From Chloroflexota bacterium (GTDB lineage: Bacteria > Chloroflexota > Anaerolineae > Anaerolineales > E44-bin32), in assembly GCA_026390045.1 (NCBI GenBank), contig JAPLGR010000150.1:1-15586 (forward strand): a DNA stretch of 15,586 nt, given 5' to 3'. Below are positions 8,031 to 14,487 of the stretch, in pieces. The notes beneath the pieces were generated by a model. That model saw nothing but the letters and a program-made list of their open reading frames with translations, was not told the origin of the DNA and did not search any database. The position numbers were made by a program, and so were the translations under genes. Every line of letters starts with the position of its first letter. Within the stretch, counting starts at the first letter, position 1.

Positions 8031-9127
8031 TGCCCCACCCCTGCGGCCGCGGCCAGCAGCTTCTCCTCACTGGCCTCAGCCCTTGTGTACTCTCCCACTA
8101 CGCGGCCCTCTCGCATTACCAGGGCCCGGTCGCTCAACCCCAGGATCTCCGGCAGTTCGGACGAGATCAGCAGGATGCCGATCCCGTCGGCCGCCAGGTC
8201 ACTGATGAGCTGGTAGATCTCCACCTTGGTGGCCACATCGACCCCGCGTGTGGGCTCGTCGAGGATCAGCACTCGGGCCCGCGTCATCAGCCACTTGGCG
8301 AGCACCAGCTTCTGCTGGTTCCCACCGCTCAGTTGCCGGGCCAACCGGTCGAGCAATGGCGGGCGAATGTCCAGCTCCTTGACCTTCTGCTGCACTTCGG
8401 TCGCTTGCGTCCGGCGATGGATGACGCCCCAGCGGCTCAACCGCTCAAACGAGGCCATGCTGGCGTTGTCGCGGATCGTGCAGATCAACACCAGACCGTC
8501 GCGCTTGCGGTCCTCGGTCAGCAGGGCGATGCCCTCCTTCACAGCCTCGCGGGGTGACCGGGGATGGACCGGCTTGCCATCGACGAACAGCTCCCCGCTG
8601 TCGAACGGCTCAGCGCCGAAGATGCAGCGCGCCACCTGGGTCCGCCCGCTTCCCACCAGTCCGGACATCCCCAGGACCTCGCCCCGCCGCAGCGAGAACG
8701 AGACATCCGAGAAGGATCCTTCCCGGCCGAGGCCCTTCACCTCGAGCGCCACCTCGTCACGCGGAGGCCGCCGTGAGGGGAAGACTTCGCCAAGCGATCG
8801 CCCCACCATCATTCTGATCAACTGGTTCTGATCGGCCGCTTGAGGTTGCACCGTGCCGACCAGCTGGCCATCCTTGAGCACGGTGATGCGGTCCGCGATC
8901 TCGAACACCTCATCCAGACGGTGGGAGATGTACAGGATCAGCGTTCCTTCCTGCTTAAGTTGGCGCACCAAGGCGAACAGGCGATCCAGTTCCTCCTGCG
9001 ACAGCACGGCGGATGGCTCATCCAAGATCATGATCCGCGGCCGCACCGCCACCGCCTTGGCGATCTCGACCATCTGTTGGTGGGAGACGCTCAAGCGGCG
9101 GACGACGCTGCGCACGTCAATCCCCAC
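8027..9127 (-). CDS. Sugar ABC transporter ATPase (RbsA type), part downstream of an in-frame TAG
   Basis: This is the larger part of an RbsA-type double ATPase, in the same frame as the part at 9149-9529 and separated from it only by the TAG at 9151-9149 and seven sense codons. Numbered from the 9529 start, it holds the first-domain signature LSVSHQQ (146-152), Walker B (MILDEP, Asp170-Glu171), the switch histidine (His203 in YISHR), then the second ATPase domain: GLVGSGRT (290-297, the degenerate Walker A usual in this family), LSGGNQQK near residue 400 and LILDEPTRGVD. A GTG at 9127 could in principle restart translation, but the product would lack the first Walker A. It ends in a TGA overlapping the permease ATG. 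Fused across the TAG, the protein would be 500 residues, the normal length for RbsA/XylG/MglA. Confidence 0.85.
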   Translation of the reverse strand: MGIDVRSVVRRLSVSHQQMVEIAKAVAVRPRIMILDEPSAVLSQEELDRLFALVRQLKQEGTLILYISHRLDEVFEIADRITVLKDGQLVGTVQPQAADQNQLIRMMVGRSLGEVFPSRRPPRDEVALEVKGLGREGSFSDVSFSLRRGEVLGMSGLVGSGRTQVARCIFGAEPFDSGELFVDGKPVHPRSPREAVKEGIALLTEDRKRDGLVLICTIRDNASMASFERLSRWGVIHRRTQATEVQQKVKELDIRPPLLDRLARQLSGGNQQKLVLAKWLMTRARVLILDEPTRGVDVATKVEIYQLISDLAADGIGILLISSELPEILGLSDRALVMREGRVVGEYTRAEASEEKLLAAAAGVGQ

Positions 9128-9148
9128 AAAGCCGATGGACCGCAGGAT

Positions 9149-9529
9149 CTACTCGGCTCGGCGATAGGCCTTGGCCCAGTCCACGCACCCCGGCACTCGA
9201 GACGAGGGCATCTGCCCCAACACGATGTTCTCGGCCACGGTCAGGTGCGGCACCAGGCTGAACTCCTGATAGACCGCCCGGATGCCCAGCCGATGGGCGG
9301 TGAGGGGAGTGCTGACGTCGGCCGCAATGCCTTCGACCAGAATCTCGCCAGCGTTGCGCGGGATGGCGCCGGACAGGATCTTCATCAGCGTGGACTTGCC
9401 GGCGCCGTTCTCGCCGACGATGGCGTGCACCTCCCCACGCTGGGCGCTGAAGTCCACACCGCGCAGCGCCTCGGTGACGTCAAAGCTCTTGCGGATACCC
9501 CGCATCACCAGGAAGTCGGCGTCCGTCAT
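9149..9529 (-). CDS. Sugar ABC transporter ATPase (RbsA type), N-terminal part ending at a premature TAG
   Basis: These 126 residues are the start of the RbsA-type ATPase. They contain the opening strand (FLVMRGIRKSFDVTEALRGV), the Walker A motif GENGAGKST (39-47) and the Q-loop (VYQEFSLVPHLTVAEN, Gln88). The frame then reads AYRRAE, TAG at 9151-9149, ILRSIGF and on into the signature motif without a shift. The residue lost was probably Glu or Gln, since GAG or CAG becomes TAG by one base change. Without read-through this fragment cannot be an active ATPase. The ATG at 9529 is nine bases after the aldehyde dehydrogenase stop and shares its frame. The ribosome-binding site (GGAG) overlaps that stop and is rather distant. 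Confidence 0.85.
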   Translation of the reverse strand: MTDADFLVMRGIRKSFDVTEALRGVDFSAQRGEVHAIVGENGAGKSTLMKILSGAIPRNAGEILVEGIAADVSTPLTAHRLGIRAVYQEFSLVPHLTVAENIVLGQMPSSRVPGCVDWAKAYRRAE

Positions 9530-9538
9530 GCGCTGTGC

Positions 9539-10984
9539 CTACTCCACCGCCGGAAAGGCGTTGTGCACGATGATCGTCTTCTGGTCGGTCATTTCGTCCA
9601 GCGTGTCATGCACGCCTTCGCGCCCGTGTCCGCTCATCTTCACGCCGCCAAACGGCAGCGTCTCCACGCGAAGGGCCGATGACCAGTTGATGATGACCCC
9701 GCCCGCCTCCAGCCGGTAGGCGATGTCGAGGGCCTTGTTGATGTCCTGCGTGAAGACGGCCGACTGCAGTCCGTAGGGCGAATCGTTCGCCATGCGGATG
9801 GCGTCTTCGACCGAGGTGAAGCGCACCAGCGGCGCCACCGGCCCAAAGGTCTCTTCCTTAAACAGAGGCACGTCCACCGGCACGTCGGTGAGGACCGTCG
9901 GCTCCATGAACGCGTTCCGTCGATGCCCACCCGCGCGCAGCTTCGCACCTGCTTTCACCGCTTCGGTCACGACCGCCTCGACCTCCTTGGCGGCGTCTTC
10001 ATTGATCAGCGGACCGACGTCTGTGTCCTCCTGCAACTGGTCGCCCACCTTGAGCGCCTTGGCCTTTGCGGTCAGCAGATCTGCAAAGCGGTCATACACC
10101 GGGGCCTCGACGAAGATGCGCTTGACGGCGCAACAGATCTGCCCGTTTCCGCGCGCCAATCGCCCCAGGACCACGGCCGTGGCCGCCTTCTCCAGATCGG
10201 CGTCCGCCAAAATGATGAGAGCATCGTTCCCGCCGAGCTCCATGTGAACCTTCTTCAGGGTCTCGGCCCCGAGCTGCGCAATGCGGATCCCGACGGCCGT
10301 GCTGCCCGTGACGGTGACCAGCTGAATCCCGGGCGTCCTGGCAAGGTAGTCCCCGATCATGGCGCCCGGTCCGGTGATCATCTGATGGGCGCAGTTCGGA
10401 AGCCCGGCCTGTTCCAGGATCTCCGCAATCTTGAGCAGCGTCAAGGGGCACGCGCTGGGCGGCTTGGAGATCACGGCATTGCCTGCAGCGAGAGCCGCCG
10501 CGGCTTTGTGGCCCCACAGCTCCACCGGGTAGTTGAACGGAACAATGGCGGCGACGACGCCCAGAGGCTGACGGATGGTTACGGCAAAATGGCGCTCCTG
10601 CCCGGGGATGGCGTCGACCGGCATCACGCGCCCGAAGATGCGCTTCCCCTCTTCGGCGAAGCCGCGGAAGATGCTTGCCGTCACCCCCACCTCGGCACGC
10701 GTCTGGCCGATGGGCTTCCCGTTCTCCTCCGCCAGAAGCTTCCCCAGTTCGGGGACACGCGCCTCCATGGCCTGGGCAACGCGGATCAGCATGTCGTAGC
10801 GCTGGCGAGCTGTCAGCTTGCGCATGGCGACCTTGCCGGCCTGCGCCGCCTCAACCGCCCGGCGCGTGTCCTCCAGCGTGGCGCGAGGCACACGGTCGAT
10901 GACCTTCCCGGTGCCGGGGTTGCGGATGTCCATCCAGGCCCCGTCCGAAGCCTCCACCCACTGACCGGCGATCAGCATCTTCAT
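9539..10984 (-). CDS. NAD(P)-dependent aldehyde dehydrogenase
   Basis: This cytoplasmic enzyme of the aldehyde dehydrogenase superfamily oxidises an aldehyde to a carboxylic acid. The 481-residue product has the usual length and active-site residues: Asn151 in PFNYP, Lys174 in SKPP for cofactor binding, Glu249 in ELGGND, and catalytic Cys284 in GNGQIC (followed directly by a second Cys). ETFGPVAPLVRF and LPFGGVKMSGHGREG are the conserved C-terminal blocks. The ATG at 10984 has GGAGGT five bases before it. It lies 60 bases after the iclR-type gene and nine before the ATPase, so it is probably in one operon with the transporter and the KDG enzymes. Lactaldehyde, glyceraldehyde or a semialdehyde such as 2-oxoglutarate semialdehyde could be the substrate; sequence alone does not decide. 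It ends in TAG. Confidence 0.9.
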   Translation of the reverse strand: MKMLIAGQWVEASDGAWMDIRNPGTGKVIDRVPRATLEDTRRAVEAAQAGKVAMRKLTARQRYDMLIRVAQAMEARVPELGKLLAEENGKPIGQTRAEVGVTASIFRGFAEEGKRIFGRVMPVDAIPGQERHFAVTIRQPLGVVAAIVPFNYPVELWGHKAAAALAAGNAVISKPPSACPLTLLKIAEILEQAGLPNCAHQMITGPGAMIGDYLARTPGIQLVTVTGSTAVGIRIAQLGAETLKKVHMELGGNDALIILADADLEKAATAVVLGRLARGNGQICCAVKRIFVEAPVYDRFADLLTAKAKALKVGDQLQEDTDVGPLINEDAAKEVEAVVTEAVKAGAKLRAGGHRRNAFMEPTVLTDVPVDVPLFKEETFGPVAPLVRFTSVEDAIRMANDSPYGLQSAVFTQDINKALDIAYRLEAGGVIINWSSALRVETLPFGGVKMSGHGREGVHDTLDEMTDQKTIIVHNAFPAVE

Positions 10985-11044
10985 CAGAGACCTCCGCGGC
11001 CCGAGGCATGGCTCAGGCGAGATTGGAATTCAGCGGCCGGCAGC

Positions 11045-11890
11045 TCAGCCGGCATACCCCATGCGCTTCGAAATCCGCTGCGCCGCGTCGCGCACCATCG
11101 GTGCCAGCTCCGTGCACCGCTTGCGATCCATCCGGTTGCCCGGTCCGGAAACGCTCAGGGCAGCGATGGCGGTCTGGCTGTAGTCGGCGATCGGCGCACC
11201 GACGCACCGAATGCCCGATTCGTTTTCCTCGTCGTCAATGGCAAACCCCTGAGAGCGGACGGTCTCCAGTTCGCGCTCGAGCGCCTGCCGGGAGGTGATC
11301 GTGCTCGGGGTACGGGCCTTCAGCGGCTGTGCAAGGACATCCCGACGACGCTCGGGGGTGCTGAAGGCCAGGATGGCCTTGCCCAGAGCGGTGCAGTACA
11401 TCGGCAAACGCGCACCGATGTAGGAGTACATCCGCAACGCGTGCTTGCTCTCCACCTTGGCGATATAGACGACTTCCGTTCCCGAAGGGACAGCCAGATG
11501 GATGGTCTCGTTCGTCTGGGTTGCCAGCGCGTCCAGCGCCGCCTGGCTTTCCGTCCTCAGATCACTGTTGGCCAGGAACTGGCCCGCCAGCTCAATGATC
11601 TTTGTCCCCAGCCGGAATCGATCTGCATCGCTGCGTTCGGCCAGTCCCAGCTGTTGGAGGGTGGCCAGGTAGCGATGCACCGTGCTCTTCGGCATGCTTA
11701 GCTGGACGGATAGGTCTGAGAGGGAGATGCCGCGATCCGATTGGGCGGCGAGGACATCGACGATCGTGAAGGCCTTGGCGACGGTCCTGGAAAGCGGCGC
11801 GGCCGGCTGGTCGGCGCTTGAGCTGACCCCCGGCGCGCGGGGTGTCGGTCGCCCAACGGATGCAGCTCGTCCTCGGCGCTGTTCGGTCAT
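11045..11890 (-). CDS. IclR-family transcriptional regulator
   Basis: This is a DNA-binding regulator with an N-terminal winged helix-turn-helix and a C-terminal IclR effector-binding domain. The helix-turn-helix is seen in GISLSDLSVQLSMPKSTVHR followed by YLATLQQLGL. The effector domain includes TIHLAVPSGTEVVYIAKVES, LPMYCTALGKAILA, GFAIDDEENESGIRCVGAPI and IAALSVSGPGNRM, all typical of the family. The ATG at 11890 follows GAGGGG and gives 281 residues. An alternative ATG at 11944 adds 18 residues but has no good ribosome-binding site, so the start is uncertain. As first gene of the sugar-acid cluster, it probably controls the cluster and itself, possibly in answer to KDG or a related intermediate, as KdgR does in enterobacteria. 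That parallel is inference. It ends in TGA. Confidence 0.9.
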   Translation of the reverse strand: MTEQRRGRAASVGRPTPRAPGVSSSADQPAAPLSRTVAKAFTIVDVLAAQSDRGISLSDLSVQLSMPKSTVHRYLATLQQLGLAERSDADRFRLGTKIIELAGQFLANSDLRTESQAALDALATQTNETIHLAVPSGTEVVYIAKVESKHALRMYSYIGARLPMYCTALGKAILAFSTPERRRDVLAQPLKARTPSTITSRQALERELETVRSQGFAIDDEENESGIRCVGAPIADYSQTAIAALSVSGPGNRMDRKRCTELAPMVRDAAQRISKRMGYAG

Positions 11891-11967
11891 CCGGCCCCTC
11901 ATTCGACGGGGGATCTGCCAGGAAGCCTCCCGGCGGAACGGCATTGACCTTGACTTGTTCTACTTTG

Positions 11968-11982
11968 TGGAATTACATTCCA
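11968..11982. promoter_or_regulatory. IclR-like operator palindrome
   Basis: TGGAAT (11968-11973), TAC, ATTCCA (11977-11982) is a perfect 15-base palindrome. It is close to the E. coli IclR site TGGAAATNATTTCCA, sharing both outer TGGAA and TTCCA arms. It begins one base after the -10 box of the iclR-type gene and covers the predicted transcription start near 11977, so a bound regulator would block its own promoter. Confidence 0.65.
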
Positions 11983-11983
11983 A

Positions 11984-12012
11984 ATTCTAGCACATCAGCC
12001 AGCCCCTGTCAA
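11984..12012 (-). promoter_or_regulatory. Promoter of the iclR-type gene and probably of the operon
   Basis: On the - strand TTGACA (12012-12007) and TAGAAT (11989-11984) are separated by exactly 17 bases, and TG lies one base before the -10 box. This is a near-perfect housekeeping sigma promoter. The predicted start of transcription is near 11977, giving a leader of about 33 bases to the ATG at 11944 or about 87 to the ATG at 11890. Confidence 0.8.
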
Positions 12013-12035
12013 CGCCCACTTCAGCCCGGAACGCA

Positions 12036-12067
12036 CCGCGGGGGCGGCCAGATGGCCGCCCCCGCGG
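12036..12067 (-). terminator. Perfect 15-bp inverted repeat after the uvrC-response regulator pair
   Basis: CCGCGGGGGCGGCCA (12036-12050) and TGGCCGCCCCCGCGG (12053-12067) are exact reverse complements with two bases between. The RNA would form a very stable GC hairpin about 31 bases after the response-regulator stop and upstream of the iclR promoter. There is no T-run behind it, so it is a terminator-like structure rather than a textbook intrinsic terminator. Confidence 0.6.
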
Positions 12068-12097
12068 GACTGCAGTCGACGTCAGAGCCCGGATGCG

Positions 12098-12475
12098 CTA
12101 GCTCTGCTTCTTGCCCTTCGCCTTGCCCAGCGCCGCCTCCAGCTCCTCCAGCGTCACCGGCTTGAACACAAAGGCGTTGGCGCCCTTGCGCAGCGCCTCA
12201 TCCACCTGAATGTCCGTCGTCTCGGATGACAGCATCACCACCGGCAGGTTGGTGAGCTCAGGCCGCATGCGGACGAACTCGAGGAAGTCAATGCCTGAGA
12301 CCTCGGGCATGTTGATGTCCAGCACGATCACGTCGGGACGATTCCCGGCCAGAAGTGCCCGCGCGGCGCTGCGCGCCTCGCGATAGATGACGACGGTGTG
12401 GTCCAGCATCTGCAGCATCAACTTCACCGCCTGGCTCATCTCATCGTCGTCATCAACAATCCATGCCTGCGGCAT
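12098..12475 (-). CDS. Single-domain response regulator (CheY-like receiver)
   Basis: This 125-residue protein is a receiver domain alone, with no DNA-binding or enzymatic output domain. The key residues are present: the acidic pair in IVDDDDE (Asp8-Asp9), the phosphate-accepting Asp53 in VLDINMP, the Ser83-Ser84 pair in MLSSET where Thr or Ser is expected, and Lys105 in FKPV. A short lysine-rich tail ends the protein. It starts nine bases after uvrC, with AGGAGG overlapping the uvrC TAG, so the two genes are probably co-transcribed. No histidine kinase is in the window, so its partner and output are unknown. It ends in TAG. Confidence 0.9.
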   Translation of the reverse strand: MPQAWIVDDDDEMSQAVKLMLQMLDHTVVIYREARSAARALLAGNRPDVIVLDINMPEVSGIDFLEFVRMRPELTNLPVVMLSSETTDIQVDEALRKGANAFVFKPVTLEELEAALGKAKGKKQS

Positions 12476-12484
12476 GCCTGCCTC

Positions 12485-14344
12485 CTAGAGCTCAGCCTTG
12501 ATGCGTTCCGCCACGTCGCGGGTGATGCCCTGCACGCCCGCCAATTCCTCGAGCGACGCGCTGCGTATCCGATTCAGGTCGCCGAACGCCACCAGCAGCG
12601 CCTTGCGCCGCCGGGGCCCGATGCCGGCGATGGCGTCCAACTGCGAAGCGACCCCGGCCTTGGCGCGCTGCATGCGATGCTGGCCGAGCGCGAAGCGGTG
12701 CGCCTCATCGCGAATGCGCTGGATCATGTAGAGCCCTTCCGACCGGCGCTCCAGCACCAGCGATTCCTCCCTGCCCGGCAAGTACAGCTCCTCATGCCCT
12801 TTGGCCAGCCCTGCCACGCGCACACGCCCGCTCAGCCCATGGCTCTCCAGGACCTGCACCGCCCTGCCCAGTTGCCCCTTGCCGCCGTCCACGATCAGCA
12901 GGTCGGGCAGCCGACCGAAGGCCGCATCGAGCTTCCCGCCGGGCTTGCGCGCTTCCTCGGTCGCCAGCGACCAGCGGTGGAACCTGCGATCGAGCACCTC
13001 TTCCATGCTAGCGAAGTCGTCCTGCCCGCGCACGCTCTTGATCGTGAACTTGCGGTAGAGCTTCTTGTTTGGGGCGCCCTGCTCGAACACGACCATCGAG
13101 CCGGCGGCCGCGGTCCCCTGCAGGTTCGAGATGTCGTAGCACTCGATCCGGTTCGGCGGCTCGGGCAGAGCGAGAGCCTGCTGCAGCTGGGCCAGCGCCG
13201 CCACGTGTTTGCTGCGGTCGCTCTCCCACCGGGCGCGCAGCATCGCCAGCGTCTCGGCCGCGTTCTCCGCCGCCATTCCGATCAGGTCATAGCCCGGCCC
13301 GGAACGCGGCACCTGGATCTGCACGTCCGGCCCGCCACGCTTCTGGCGCAGCCACTCCTCAACGATGTGGGCCTCCTCGATCTCGGTCGGCAGCAGAACG
13401 CGCTCAGGAACGAAGGCCGCCTCGGTGTAGAACTGCTTCACGAACCCCTCGACCACCTCGCGGTCCTCGGCCTGCCGCGTGCCCTCGAGCACGAAGTACT
13501 CGCGCCCGATCAGCTTGCCGCCCCGCACGAAGAACACCTGCACGCAAGCGCTGTCGTCATCGCGAGCGAAGGCGATCACGTCCGAATCCACCCGGTCCTG
13601 CGAGACGATCTTCTGGCCCTCGACCACCCGATCGATCGCCTGCAACTGATCGCGCCGCGCCGCGGCGCGCTCGAAGGCCATTGCCTCTGAGGCCAGCCGC
13701 ATGTCCTCGCGCAGCCGCTCCACCACCACCTCGGTCTCCCCCTGCAGGAAGCGGCACAGGTCATCGATCATCTGCCGGTATGCGGCCTGGTCCACGGCGC
13801 CGATGCACGGCGCCAGACACAGCTTGATGTCGGCGTACAGGCAGGCGCGCGTGTCCTGCCCAGTGATCACGCGGTCGCACGTCAGATAGGGGAAGATGCG
13901 GCGCAGCACGTCCAGTGTCTCATGCACTGCCCAGACGCTGGTGTACGGGCCGAAGTAGCGGCTGCCATCGTCCACCATGCGCCGCGTGATCAGCACCGTC
14001 GGGAAGGCATCCCCCCACCGCACCTGGATGTACGGATAGCGCTTGTCATCCTTCAGCCGGACGTTGTACTTCGGCCGGTGGCGCTTGATCAGGTTCATCT
14101 CGAGGATTAGCGCCTCGAGCTCGGATCCGACGATGATCCACTCGATGTCGGCCACGTGCGCCACGAGCTCGGTCACCTTGGGCCCGTGGTCGGCTGACGG
14201 CCGGAAGTACGAGCGCACCCGGCTGCGCAGGTTGATCGCCTTGCCGACGTAGATCACCACGCCGTCGGCGGACTTCATCAGGTAGCAGCCGGGCTTCGCG
14301 GGGAGGCCGTTAAGCATCGGGGGGAGATTGTCGGGGACGGCCAT
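12485..14344 (-). CDS. uvrC: Excinuclease ABC subunit C
   Basis: UvrC makes both cuts around DNA lesions in nucleotide excision repair, after UvrA and UvrB recognise the damage. The 619-residue product has all parts in order: the GIY-YIG nuclease (PGCYLMKSADG then IYVGKAINLRSR, residues 18-42, and EALILEMNLIKRHRPKYN, 77-94); a cysteine cluster (CDRVITGQDTRACLYADIK then LCLAPC) matching the iron-sulfur cysteines reported for UvrC; a UVR motif (FERAAARRDQLQAID) that contacts UvrB; the RNase H-like nuclease (ECYDISNLQGT and LLIVDGGKGQL); and a helix-hairpin-helix pair at the end (IAGIGPRRRKALL, VQGITRDVAERI). The ATG at 14344 lies nine bases from a TAGAAT -10 box. It ends in TAG, three codons before the in-frame ATG of the response regulator. 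Confidence 0.97.
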   Translation of the reverse strand: MAVPDNLPPMLNGLPAKPGCYLMKSADGVVIYVGKAINLRSRVRSYFRPSADHGPKVTELVAHVADIEWIIVGSELEALILEMNLIKRHRPKYNVRLKDDKRYPYIQVRWGDAFPTVLITRRMVDDGSRYFGPYTSVWAVHETLDVLRRIFPYLTCDRVITGQDTRACLYADIKLCLAPCIGAVDQAAYRQMIDDLCRFLQGETEVVVERLREDMRLASEAMAFERAAARRDQLQAIDRVVEGQKIVSQDRVDSDVIAFARDDDSACVQVFFVRGGKLIGREYFVLEGTRQAEDREVVEGFVKQFYTEAAFVPERVLLPTEIEEAHIVEEWLRQKRGGPDVQIQVPRSGPGYDLIGMAAENAAETLAMLRARWESDRSKHVAALAQLQQALALPEPPNRIECYDISNLQGTAAAGSMVVFEQGAPNKKLYRKFTIKSVRGQDDFASMEEVLDRRFHRWSLATEEARKPGGKLDAAFGRLPDLLIVDGGKGQLGRAVQVLESHGLSGRVRVAGLAKGHEELYLPGREESLVLERRSEGLYMIQRIRDEAHRFALGQHRMQRAKAGVASQLDAIAGIGPRRRKALLVAFGDLNRIRSASLEELAGVQGITRDVAERIKAEL

Positions 14345-14353
14345 GGCGCGACG

Positions 14354-14362
14354 ATTCTAGCA
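14354..14362 (-). promoter_or_regulatory. Extended -10 promoter of uvrC
   Basis: TGCTAGAAT (14362-14354 on the - strand) is a perfect extended -10 element with no recognisable -35 box. The predicted start of transcription, near 14347, is about three bases before the uvrC ATG, so the message should be nearly leaderless; there is no Shine-Dalgarno sequence. Confidence 0.65.
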
Positions 14363-14472
14363 TACGGCCCTGCTGGGCCTCTCGCACGGGCGCGAACCTT
14401 GCCGTCCTCTGTGTCGTGCGCCTCGCTTTCGATTCGATCCTGCAGCTCGTTTCCTCGAGTCTCGCCCGCAGG

Positions 14473-14481
14473 TGCTAGAAT
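14473..14481 (+). promoter_or_regulatory. Extended -10 promoter of the solute-binding lipoprotein gene
   Basis: TGCTAGAAT again, here with the -10 box at 14476-14481 and only six bases before the ATG at 14488. Standard spacing would put the first transcribed base on the A of the ATG, that is, a leaderless mRNA. No -35 box or Shine-Dalgarno sequence is visible. Confidence 0.65.
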
Positions 14482-14487
14482 CGCCTC

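Noticed and set aside
6942..11030. Additional IclR sites: TGGAAT half-sites upstream of the dehydrogenase (11024-11029) and binding-protein (6942-6947) genes
   Set aside because: Neither has the second arm of the palindrome, and a six-base match is expected by chance.
9923..11701. A 592-codon open frame on the + strand opposite the aldehyde dehydrogenase and regulator genes
   Set aside because: It runs antisense to two genes with clear family motifs, its translation shows no recognisable domain, and long antisense frames are common in GC-rich DNA.
12398..13690. A 430-codon open frame on the + strand opposite uvrC and the response regulator
   Set aside because: The composition is a His/Leu/Arg/Pro-rich shadow, and the opposite strand codes for an unmistakable UvrC.
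3561..14344. Genome-wide reassignment of UAG to an amino acid
   Set aside because: Six genes end naturally at TAG at the expected protein length, and reading through would fuse unrelated proteins (UvrC to a receiver, aldehyde dehydrogenase to an ABC ATPase).
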